Assembly: GCA_007132315.1 (NCBI GenBank)
Contig: SLOW01000374.1
Coordinates: forward strand, 1-8,534
Length of the DNA: 8,534 bases
Origin: Opitutales bacterium
GTDB taxonomy: Bacteria; Verrucomicrobiota; Verrucomicrobiia; Opitutales; T3Sed10-336
Reading direction: 5' to 3'
Position numbers and translations under genes: made by a program. Every line of letters starts with the position of its first letter. The stretch's first letter is position 1. Below, piece after piece: positions 1 to 6,045 of the stretch. Below the pieces are notes generated by a model. That model was not told the origin of the DNA. It did not search any database and worked only from the letters and a program-made list of their open reading frames with translations.

Positions 1-2
1 AA

Positions 3-419
3 GCACCCAAAGGAGGATTGGTTCTTTACGACGGCGTTTGTGCGCTGTGCAACCGGACGGTTCAATATCTGCTCGACCGGGATCTCCGCGGGCTTCTCCG
101 CTTTGCGCCGCTGCAGGGTGAGACCGCCGCGGAGGTGTGGACGCGGCATTCGGGACAGGACCCGGGACTCAAGAGCATCGTTTACGTGCGGGGTTTCGGC
201 ACGCCGGACGAGCGCCTGTTTTTTCGCTCGCGAGCTGTTCTGGAGATCCTGTCCGACCTCGGCGGCAAGTGGCGAGTCCCGGCTTTGGCGAAATGGATCC
301 CGGGACCGTTGCGCGACGCGATCTACGACTGGATCGCAGCTCGCCGCTACGCTTGGTTCGGCCGGTACGAACAGTGCCGTCTGCCTGAAAAGGGGACGGA
401 GGACCGATTTCTGGCCTGA
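3..419 (+). CDS. DCC-family (DUF393) thiol-disulfide oxidoreductase-like protein, 5' partial
   Basis: The reading frame is open from the first base of the window to a TGA at 417-419, so the gene probably starts upstream. A TTG at 18 is the only internal start candidate near the conserved N-terminus, but the AAGGAGG at 10-16 is too close to it (one base) to serve as its ribosome binding site, and those bases read naturally as codons. Soon after comes the family signature YDGVCALCN, with the C-x-x-C pair that gives the DCC family its name. The C-terminus (RYAWFGRYEQCRLPEKG, then RFLA) is also typical of the family. Members are about 130-150 residues long and are thought to be thioredoxin-like redox proteins, but their substrates are largely unknown. 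No signal peptide is visible in the part present. The gene runs convergently into thiE with only 11 bases between the stop codons, so there is no sign of shared function. Confidence 0.85.
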   Translation, partial: APKGGLVLYDGVCALCNRTVQYLLDRDLRGLLRFAPLQGETAAEVWTRHSGQDPGLKSIVYVRGFGTPDERLFFRSRAVLEILSDLGGKWRVPALAKWIPGPLRDAIYDWIAARRYAWFGRYEQCRLPEKGTEDRFLA

Positions 420-430
420 TTTTTGGGGCT

Positions 431-1078
431 TCAGGCGGCCGGCAGGATGTCGCGGTAGGTCCGGACGACTCCGGCGGGATCCGAGTCCTCGAGGACATCG
501 GATACCACCACAATCCGTTCGGCGCCCGCGTTCAGCACCTCGCGGACGTTGTCGCGTTTGATGCCGCCGATGCAGAAGAACGGACGGGCGGGGCGGAGTT
601 CCGCGACCCGGCGTACCAGATCGAGCCCGACCGCGGCGTAATCGGGTTTTGTGGGGGTGGCGAAGACCGGCCCCACCGCGAAATAGGAGAGCTGGTCGGC
701 GAGGGAAATCGCCCCCCGCGCCTGTTCCACCGAGTGGGTGGACAACCCCAGAATCCGGTCCGGCCCCAGGCGTTCCCGCGCTTCCGCCGCCGGCAGATCC
801 TCCTGCCCCACATGCAGACCGAGTTCGGGGTACTCCAGGCAGAGGTCGATGTCGTCGTTGACGATCAGTGGAGGTGTTCCCGCGGGTTCGAACAGGGGCA
901 GAATCGTCTCCAACAGCTCCCTGCGCCGGTCGGCCGATTCCTTCTTGGCACGGAGCTGGATCAGGTCGGCGCCGCCGGTGATCAGTTGACGGCAGGTTTC
1001 CGGCCACCGGTTGGAATCGACGTAACCGGTGTCGAGGATGGCGTAGAATCGTGCGGATGAAAGGTCGGGCCCGGTCAT
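431..1078 (-). CDS. thiE: Thiamine phosphate synthase
   Basis: This 215-residue protein joins hydroxymethylpyrimidine diphosphate to thiazole phosphate, giving thiamine phosphate in the cytoplasm. It has the TIM-barrel ThiE pattern in order: QLRAK (41-45), VND (73-75), GLHVGQEDLP (87-96, with the phosphate and metal-binding neighbourhood), GLSTHS (111-116), GPVFATPTKP (136-145, the flexible substrate loop), IGGI (170-173) and VVS (191-193). The length is normal for the family. The ATG at 1078 is chosen because the first strand (RFYAILD) follows about ten residues later. No clear Shine-Dalgarno precedes it. No other thiamine gene is in the window, and I see no TPP riboswitch in the leader. It is transcribed divergently from the sulfur cluster across an AT-rich gap. 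TenI-like regulators share this fold, but the intact substrate motifs favour the enzyme. Confidence 0.93.
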   Translation of the reverse strand: MTGPDLSSARFYAILDTGYVDSNRWPETCRQLITGGADLIQLRAKKESADRRRELLETILPLFEPAGTPPLIVNDDIDLCLEYPELGLHVGQEDLPAAEARERLGPDRILGLSTHSVEQARGAISLADQLSYFAVGPVFATPTKPDYAAVGLDLVRRVAELRPARPFFCIGGIKRDNVREVLNAGAERIVVVSDVLEDSDPAGVVRTYRDILPAA

Positions 1079-1148
1079 GATGGTTTGCTTCGGTTATCGC
1101 TACCGTTGGAGGCACATCGGAGCAAGTTCGGATTGCCGCGTTCCCGAC

Positions 1149-1196
1149 TTGACCTTTTAACTTGAGTATATCACCTTATTAACTTGTGTTTAGAAT
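1149..1196 (+). promoter_or_regulatory. Divergent promoter region with imperfect direct repeat upstream of the sulfur cluster
   Basis: This is an AT-rich island in an otherwise GC-rich window, lying between thiE and the cytochrome gene. ACCTTTTAACTTGAGT at 1152-1167 is repeated as ACCTTATTAACTTGTGT at 1173-1189 with one inserted base and one substitution, a period of 21-22 bases or about two helical turns. TAGAAT at 1191-1196 directly follows the second copy and is a fair -10 box for the rightward operon. No -35 box sits at normal spacing from it (TTGACC at 1149-1154 is too far away), which would suit an activator-dependent promoter. On the minus strand TATACT (1170 to 1165) could be the thiE -10 box. 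The repeats are seen directly; the regulatory role is inferred. Confidence 0.4.
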
Positions 1197-1265
1197 CGCG
1201 ATGGAGTTTTTCTGGAATCGAAACAGTCCGCCTTGCGGTGGCGTGGTAAACGAAGGAGGTGTCAT

Positions 1266-1616
1266 GTGCGCGAGTTGATTCTATTGGTGGGTCTGGCCCT
1301 TGGCGCCGTTTTGGCGTGGGGTATCGCCTGGGGTGGGAACGGCCCGGAGGCGGTGGAAGAGGGCGCTGTCGATGCCGAGCGGGCGGAGCTGATCGCCCTG
1401 ACCTGCACGGCGTGTCACGGGACTGAAGGGCGGGTTGTCACGGAGATTCCTCCGCTTGCCGGGCGTCCGGAAGCGGTACTTCAAGCGCAGTTGATTGCCT
1501 TCAAGCGGGATGAGATGCCGCAGGCCACGGTGATGCCGCGGCTGGCGAAGGGTTTTACGGAAGAGGAGTTGCGGGTGGTGGCGCGGTACTTTGCGTCGCT
1601 CGATGCTGACGAGTAA
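1266..1616 (+). CDS. fccA: Small monohaem cytochrome c, FccA/SoxE-like partner of sulfide dehydrogenase
   Basis: This 116-residue class I c-type cytochrome has a single haem-binding motif CTACH (Cys47, Cys50, His51) and a probable axial methionine at Met90 in the segment ATVMPRLAKGFTEEEL, followed by the usual C-terminal helix (VVARYFASL). Residues 4-22 are hydrophobic and form either a signal peptide or an uncleaved membrane anchor; an acidic linker follows. GTG at 1266 is chosen as the start because GGAGG at 1255-1259 lies six bases upstream. A TTG at 1233 in the same frame would add 11 residues but would translate through that ribosome binding site, and the ATG at 1264 is in another frame with an early stop. 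The gene lies 18 bases before the flavoprotein gene, so it probably takes electrons from the FAD of FccB. Known FccA proteins can be monohaem or dihaem; this is the monohaem type. Confidence 0.85.
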   Translation: MRELILLVGLALGAVLAWGIAWGGNGPEAVEEGAVDAERAELIALTCTACHGTEGRVVTEIPPLAGRPEAVLQAQLIAFKRDEMPQATVMPRLAKGFTEEELRVVARYFASLDADE

Positions 1617-1634
1617 ACTGGAGGAAAAGGCTGT

Positions 1635-2948
1635 ATGTTGGGGAAACCTGTAAACCGGCGCGAGGCGCTGAAACGAATCGGATTGATGGGCGCCGGCGCC
1701 GTGCTGGCCGGTTGTGGCCTGCCGGCTTATGCCAACCGCGGCTCGAATGGCCGCGTGGTCGTGGTGGGCGGCGGTTTCGGCGGCGCGACGGCCGCCAAGT
1801 ATTTGAAACGCTTTCAGCCGTCGCTCGACGTCACTCTGGTCGAGCCGTCGCGGCGTTACTACACCTGTCCGTTCACCAATCTCTACTTGGCGGGTCTCCG
1901 GGATTTTGAGAGTCTCGGGCACGATTACCGCGAACTCGAGGACACCTACGGCGTGCGGGTGGTTCACGATTTGGCGGAGGATGTTGATGTGGACCGGCGC
2001 CGGCTGAAACTGGCCGAGGGTGCGGAGCTGTCTTGGGACCGGCTGATCCTGTCGCCCGGCATCGATTTTCGCTGGGGCGCCCTGGAAGGGTATGACGAAG
2101 CGGCTGCCGAAAAAGCGCCCCACGCCTGGAAGGCCGGTCCGCAAACCCATCTGCTGCGCGCGCAGTTGGAAGAAATGGAGGACGGAGGGAACTTTGTCCT
2201 GGTGGCGCCCGAGAATCCCTTCCGTTGTCCGCCGGGACCGTACGAACGGGTCAGCCTCGTTGCCCACTATCTCAAACACAACAAACCGCGCTCCAAGGTT
2301 CTGCTTTTGGACGCCAAAGACAATTTCTCCAAGCAGGGCCTGTTCATGGAAGGGTGGGCCGAGCACTACGGCGACATGATCGAATGGGTCGGGTTGTCCG
2401 ATGACGGCCGGGTGATCCGGGTGGACGCCGACCGGCTCGAGGTCGAGACGGAGTTCGGCACGATCCATCGGGCTTCGGTGCTGAATGTGGTTCCCCCGCA
2501 GAAGGCGGGAGCCATCGCGCAACGGGCCGGTGTGGCCGACGAGTCCGGCTGGGTGCCGGTCGAGCCGAACACCTTTGAGTCGTCCCGGGTGCCGGGTGTT
2601 TACGTGATCGGGGATGCCACCGAGGCCGCGCCGATGCCGAAATCGGGTTTCGTCGCCAGTAATCAAGGCAAGATCACGGCCCGCGCGGTGGTGGCCGATC
2701 TGGCCGGACGGGAAGTGCCGGAGGCCTCCTGGACCAACACGTGTTACAGTGTGATCGCTCCGGAATGGGGCATCACGGTGGCGAACGTTTTCGAAGTTCA
2801 TAACGGTGACCTGCGCGAGGTACCGGGATCGGGCGGTGTGAGTCCCTCGGGTGCCGCCGCGTCGTTCCGCCGGAATGAAGCCCTTTACGCCGAAGCCTGG
2901 TACGCCGGCATCACCCAGGACGTGTGGGGGACCCGGCCGGGGGAATGA
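1635..2948 (+). CDS. fccB: Flavocytochrome c sulfide dehydrogenase, flavoprotein subunit (FccB/SoxF)
   Basis: This 437-residue periplasmic FAD enzyme should oxidise sulfide to sulfane sulfur or polysulfide and pass electrons to a cytochrome c. The Rossmann motif GGGFGG lies at 45-50. Cys78 in YYTC matches the residue that binds FAD covalently in Allochromatium FccB. Cys198 in FRCPPGPYER and Cys370 in NTCYS match its redox-active disulfide. IGDAT (325-329) contacts FAD. A C-terminal FCSD domain ends in WYAGITQDVWG. The N-terminus has a twin-arginine motif (NRREALKRIG, Arg8-Arg9) and a hydrophobic stretch. It then carries both a lipobox-like LAGC (24-27) and a possible AYA cleavage site (31-33), so the mature form could be soluble or lipid-anchored. 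GGAGG at 1620-1624 precedes the ATG. All key residues are intact and the length is normal. The alternative reading, sulfide:quinone reductase, is less likely given the Cys78 motif and the adjacent cytochrome. Confidence 0.95.
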   Translation: MLGKPVNRREALKRIGLMGAGAVLAGCGLPAYANRGSNGRVVVVGGGFGGATAAKYLKRFQPSLDVTLVEPSRRYYTCPFTNLYLAGLRDFESLGHDYRELEDTYGVRVVHDLAEDVDVDRRRLKLAEGAELSWDRLILSPGIDFRWGALEGYDEAAAEKAPHAWKAGPQTHLLRAQLEEMEDGGNFVLVAPENPFRCPPGPYERVSLVAHYLKHNKPRSKVLLLDAKDNFSKQGLFMEGWAEHYGDMIEWVGLSDDGRVIRVDADRLEVETEFGTIHRASVLNVVPPQKAGAIAQRAGVADESGWVPVEPNTFESSRVPGVYVIGDATEAAPMPKSGFVASNQGKITARAVVADLAGREVPEASWTNTCYSVIAPEWGITVANVFEVHNGDLREVPGSGGVSPSGAAASFRRNEALYAEAWYAGITQDVWGTRPGE

Positions 2949-2955
2949 ACGTTTG

Positions 2956-4017
2956 ATGGATGATTTAACGCACGTTCGCCAGGTCCTCTGGTGCGGGTTT
3001 ATCGTCGGACTGCTCTTCGGAGCGATCGCCCAGCGCCTCGAGTTCTGCCTGACGGGTGGTCTGCACGAGTGGTGGGGCGAGGGGAAGCCGCGCCGCGCGG
3101 CCGCCTTTCTCCTGGCCATCGCGGTGGCGGTGGCGGGGACCCAGGCGATTGCGGCGTTCGATCTGGTGAATCTGGACGAGTCCATTTACCGGCAGCGTGG
3201 TTTTTCGTGGTTGCTGGTCCCAGTCGGCGGAGTGCTTTTCGGTTACGGGATGATGCTGGCGCGGGGCTGCGGGTCGCGGGCGCTGGTGCTGTTGGCCGAC
3301 GGCAATCTGCGCTCCCTGGTGGTGCTTTTGTCGCTGGGGATTTCGGCTTCGGTAGCACTGACCGGATTGCTTGCGACCCGGCGGTTGGCACTGGTGGAGG
3401 CCACCACCGTGGCGTCCGATTTGCCCTCGTCGAGTTTGCCGGGTTTGCTGGAGTCCTGGGGGTTGGCGCCGGGACTCAGCTTCGGGGTGCCCGCGGCGGT
3501 CATCGCCCTGGCCTTCGCCGGCCACGCGATATTTCGCATGGGTCTAAAACGGCATCCGTGGCAAATCCTGGGCGCCATGGCCATCGGCTGTCTGCCGGTG
3601 GCGGGTTGGTATGTGACCGGGGTTTTGGGTGACGACGACTTCGATCCGGTCCGTCTGGAGAGCCTGACCTTTGTCGCCCCGATCGGCGATGCGATTCAGT
3701 ATCTGATGCTTTCGACCGGTATCCAGGCCGGATTCGGCGTGACCGTGGTCGGCGGCGTGCTACTCGGATCGCTGATTGTTTCGGTCGGTACCCGCAGTTT
3801 CGAACTGCGGGGATTCCGCAATCCCTGGGAAATTCTGCACGCGGTCGGCGGCGGGGTTGTGATGGGAATCGGCGGCGCCCTGGCGCTGGGGTGTTCGATC
3901 GGGCAGGGGCTCACCGGGGTGGCGACGCTGGCCCTGCCCTCGTTTCTGGCCGCTGCGGGAATTTTGGCGGGCGCGGCGCTCGCTTTGCGCGGGCCGTTGC
4001 GCGTGCGGGAACAATGA
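2956..4017 (+). CDS. YeeE/YedE-family sulfur-compound transporter (TsuA/SoxT-like)
   Basis: This 353-residue, very hydrophobic membrane protein has about nine or ten membrane segments. It shows the two-fold sulfur-transport (YeeE/YedE) repeat, each half with a Cys-containing glycine-rich signature: FCLTGG (30-35) and ARGCGSR (102-108) in the first, LGCSIGQGLTG (311-321) in the second, with a further Cys212 between. In the characterised homologue TsuA, conserved cysteines pass thiosulfate through the membrane; C31, C105, C212 and C313 are the candidates here, a correspondence I infer by pattern only. ATG at 2956 lies eight bases after the fccB stop, so the two are probably co-translated or co-transcribed. 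The frame stays open upstream into fccB, but that extension is not family-like. Relatives called SoxT occur in Sox clusters, which suits this context. The substrate (thiosulfate, sulfane sulfur or another sulfur compound) cannot be read from the sequence. Confidence 0.88.
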   Translation: MDDLTHVRQVLWCGFIVGLLFGAIAQRLEFCLTGGLHEWWGEGKPRRAAAFLLAIAVAVAGTQAIAAFDLVNLDESIYRQRGFSWLLVPVGGVLFGYGMMLARGCGSRALVLLADGNLRSLVVLLSLGISASVALTGLLATRRLALVEATTVASDLPSSSLPGLLESWGLAPGLSFGVPAAVIALAFAGHAIFRMGLKRHPWQILGAMAIGCLPVAGWYVTGVLGDDDFDPVRLESLTFVAPIGDAIQYLMLSTGIQAGFGVTVVGGVLLGSLIVSVGTRSFELRGFRNPWEILHAVGGGVVMGIGGALALGCSIGQGLTGVATLALPSFLAAAGILAGAALALRGPLRVREQ

Positions 4018-4083
4018 ATCGGGCGCGCGGGTCGTTTGATTATAAATAGGTTTGAGTAGAAAAGTCCCCGGAGCGGGAAAATC

Positions 4084-4962
4084 ATGAACGAAGCCAAGAA
4101 AGAAACGGAATTGAAGCCAGTCCGGGCTGTTGGGGCGCGCCAGCCCCGCGATCCCGGCCGCCGGAGAGTGTTGCGGGCGCTGGCGCTGGGGACCGCAGCG
4201 GTGGCCTTGTCGTCCGCTCGGGTTCCCGCTTACGCAAACGCGCGGGGCGGTGCCTGGTGGCAGCGGATGGACGCCGCCCGGGAGCATCTGAACGGAGCGA
4301 CGCCGCGAGAGGGCGGCATTCAACTGGACCTTCCCGGGGTGACCCAGGACGGCAGTGCGGTTCCGTTGACGGTGGAAGTGGAAAGTCCGATGGATCCCGA
4401 CGACTACGTCGAAGCCCTTTACCTCTACGCCGCCGGCAATCCGACTCCTGAAATCGCCGATATTTACTTCACGCCCCTGGCCGGTCGGGCCCGGTTTTCG
4501 ACTCGGGTCCGACTCAACCGCACGCAGGCGGTGCACGCGCTGGCCCGCACCAGCGGTGGCGAGTGGCTGGCGGCGTCCCGCGAGGTGCGTGTGACGGTGA
4601 GCGGCTGCTTGAGCCAGGACGGAACGTACGACTTCGACTCGCTGATGCGGACACGGGTGCGGGCTTCGGAACGACTGGGCGCCGGCGAGATCGGCGATAT
4701 CCGGACGCTGGTCGACCATCCGATGGAAACGGGGCTGCGCGAGGATCGCGACGGGCGGACAATTCCGGAACGCATCATCCATTCTTTCCAGGCGGAATTC
4801 AACGGCGAGCCGGTCCTCGATATACGGCTTTACCGCGCGGTGTCGGCCAATCCGTATCTGCGTTTTCCGATCGCGCCGTCCGAGTCGGGCGACGCGGTCT
4901 TCCGTTGGGAGGATGACGAGGGTGAAACGGCCACGGAATCGGCCCGCATCGAAGTCGGGTGA
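4084..4962 (+). CDS. soxYZ: SoxY-SoxZ fusion, exported sulfur carrier protein
   Basis: This 292-residue protein fuses a SoxY-like domain (about 60-175) to a SoxZ-like domain (about 183-291). SoxYZ carries sulfur intermediates on a cysteine during periplasmic sulfur oxidation. The N-terminus is a Tat-type signal: basic region with Arg26-Arg28, hydrophobic core (ALALGTAAVALSS) and an AYA site near 49-51. The SoxY part ends in VRVTVSGCLSQDG, where Cys175 is the only cysteine and takes the place of the carrier cysteine in the free C-terminal GGCGG arm of canonical SoxY. The SoxZ part shows TLVDHPMETG (208-217) and IHSFQAEFNGEPV (232-244), both typical. The fusion is a continuous frame with no sign of error. 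It starts 66 bases after the transporter gene, with GGAG at 4070-4073; the gap contains an AT-rich stretch (4035-4060, with TATAAA at 4041) that could hold a weak promoter. Fused SoxYZ-like carriers linked to quinoprotein dehydrogenases are a known related family and a possible alternative name. Confidence 0.9.
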   Translation: MNEAKKETELKPVRAVGARQPRDPGRRRVLRALALGTAAVALSSARVPAYANARGGAWWQRMDAAREHLNGATPREGGIQLDLPGVTQDGSAVPLTVEVESPMDPDDYVEALYLYAAGNPTPEIADIYFTPLAGRARFSTRVRLNRTQAVHALARTSGGEWLAASREVRVTVSGCLSQDGTYDFDSLMRTRVRASERLGAGEIGDIRTLVDHPMETGLREDRDGRTIPERIIHSFQAEFNGEPVLDIRLYRAVSANPYLRFPIAPSESGDAVFRWEDDEGETATESARIEVG

Positions 4963-5012
4963 TTCCGGGGTCGGCGCGGTGCTCGGTCTGTCGGCGAACC
5001 TGACCTGAATCG

Positions 5013-5040
5013 AATGCCGGCGGTCCCCCGTGCCGGGATT
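5013..5040. terminator. Hairpin between convergent operons, possible bidirectional terminator
   Basis: AATGCCGGC at 5013-5021 pairs with GCCGGGATT at 5032-5040 through eight of nine positions, with a ten-base loop. It sits in the 91-base gap where the plus-strand sulfur operon and the minus-strand accB-accC-asp23 cluster converge. No T-run follows on either strand, so an intrinsic terminator is only a suggestion from position and stem. Confidence 0.3.
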
Positions 5041-5053
5041 GGCGGAGTTCGGG

Positions 5054-5527
5054 TTACAGCGTGGACTGTCCGCCGCCGTCATTCTCCCCGTGTTCGGGTA
5101 GGATGCCGACGACGACGATGTCGATGTTGCCGATGGATTCGATGCCGAGGTTCTGTTTGACCACCTCGGCGATCTGTTCCTGCAGGTAGCCGGAAATGCT
5201 GCTCAGCTTGCCGTCGGCATTGAGGCGGAGACGGACGTAGGTCTTGATGACGCCGCCCCGTGTGCTGACCGTAGCCTTGGCCCGCCCGACGTCGCTCACC
5301 CGCTCGCAACACCCCTGGATGAGCTCCTGGAGGGCGTGCCGGGAGACCGTGACGTGGCCGTTTTCGCTGTTGAAGGCGGAGATCGTGTCCGGCTGCCGGC
5401 GCAGAAACCAGATCACCGCAAGCACCAGCACCACCAGGATCACTCCTGTGGCGGCCCCGTAATAAAAGACGGGATCGGTCAACGCGTGCAGAATGAGGTT
5501 TTCGTTGGGTTCGCTGTTGTTGGTCAT
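5054..5527 (-). CDS. Membrane-anchored Asp23/AmaP-like protein
   Basis: This 157-residue protein has one N-terminal membrane segment (about 22-43, YYGAATGVILVVLVLAVIWF) followed by Arg-Arg and a cytoplasmic domain resembling Asp23/Gls24 (about 58-142: HVTVSRHALQELI, a strand pair around AKATVSTRGGVIKTYVRLRL, and IGNIDIVVVGI). In Gram-positive bacteria, AmaP-type proteins use this layout to hold Asp23 at the membrane, and the gene just upstream encodes a soluble Asp23-type protein, so a similar pair is likely. ATG at 5527 is chosen because it gives a short polar leader before the membrane helix. An ATG at 5626 would add 33 Gln/Arg-rich residues and overlap the preceding gene by 28 bases. Neither start has a clear ribosome binding site. 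This is the last gene of the minus-strand cluster. Its role in cell-envelope maintenance is inferred from the family. Confidence 0.7.
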   Translation of the reverse strand: MTNNSEPNENLILHALTDPVFYYGAATGVILVVLVLAVIWFLRRQPDTISAFNSENGHVTVSRHALQELIQGCCERVSDVGRAKATVSTRGGVIKTYVRLRLNADGKLSSISGYLQEQIAEVVKQNLGIESIGNIDIVVVGILPEHGENDGGGQSTL

Positions 5528-5598
5528 GCCGGTACTGCTTTGCTGCGGTTGTTGCCTGGATTGTTCGCGAAGGTGCTCGCGCGGTGGCTTGGAGAAAG

Positions 5599-6033
5599 TC
5601 AGTCGGTGGTCGGCGGACGGGGCCATTCGGCTTCGGCGGTTTCCTGCCTGGCGGATTCGGGCACCTTGACGCCGTCGATAACCACGTTCACCCGGGCCAC
5701 CTGTTTGCCCGTCATCTGGTTCAGGCGGTCACGCACGGCCATTTGAACATTGTAGGCCGTTTTGGCCAGATCGGTTCCGAATTCCATCAGCAGGCGGATT
5801 TCAATGACGTAATAGCCGTGCTCGTCCTCGCTGACCTTAACGCCCCGGTCGGACTCCTTTTTGGAGAAAATTTCCGCGAGACCGACCACGAAACTGCCGC
5901 CCACCCCGCAGACGCCGTTGATCTCTAGGGCGGCCAGGCGGACGATTCCGGCGATCACCGAATGGTTGATCTTGATTTCACCGAGTGAATTCTGGTCCTC
6001 GATGCTTTCGGGAATGGCGTCTTGGTTGGACAT
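5599..6033 (-). CDS. Asp23/Gls24-family envelope stress protein
   Basis: This is a 144-residue soluble protein without a signal peptide. Residues about 17-125 follow the Asp23/Gls24 (DUF322) pattern: LGEIKINHSVIAGIVRLAAL, then GVCGVGG, a central strand region (YYVIEIRLLMEFG), a long helix (TAYNVQMAVRDRLNQMTG) and the closing strand VARVNVVIDGVKVP. The tail is polar and rich in Pro and Glu. In Firmicutes such proteins are abundant, sit at the membrane through AmaP and take part in envelope stress responses; the biochemical function is not known. The gene starts 12 bases after the accC stop, so it is very probably co-transcribed with accB-accC, and a membrane-anchored relative follows. The bases before its ATG contain no Shine-Dalgarno, so translation may depend on coupling to accC. 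Confidence 0.87.
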   Translation of the reverse strand: MSNQDAIPESIEDQNSLGEIKINHSVIAGIVRLAALEINGVCGVGGSFVVGLAEIFSKKESDRGVKVSEDEHGYYVIEIRLLMEFGTDLAKTAYNVQMAVRDRLNQMTGKQVARVNVVIDGVKVPESARQETAEAEWPRPPTTD

Positions 6034-6045
6034 GGCGGCGTTGGC

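Noticed and set aside
414..436. Inverted repeat GCCTGA/TCAGGC over the stop codons of the convergent DCC gene and thiE as a terminator
   Set aside because: The stem is only six bases with an 11-base loop and no T-run after it on either strand, which is too weak to annotate.
1079..1265. TPP riboswitch in the leader of thiE
   Set aside because: I looked for the conserved TPP-box elements such as CTGAGA on the minus strand and found no matching pair with the expected arrangement.
2851..2955. Upstream extension of the transporter gene into fccB
   Set aside because: The extra residues are Pro/Arg/Gly-rich and come from out-of-frame fccB codons. The ATG at 2956 gives a normal family N-terminus.
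1281..3185. A 634-codon open frame on the minus strand opposite fccA-fccB-transporter
   Set aside because: It lies antisense to genes with clear family motifs. Its composition (rich in Arg, His, Pro) is that of a GC-rich shadow frame, and it has no recognisable domain.
3760..5082. A 440-codon minus-strand frame opposite the SoxYZ fusion
   Set aside because: It is antisense to a clear SoxYZ protein, very rich in Arg, Pro and His, with no family motif.
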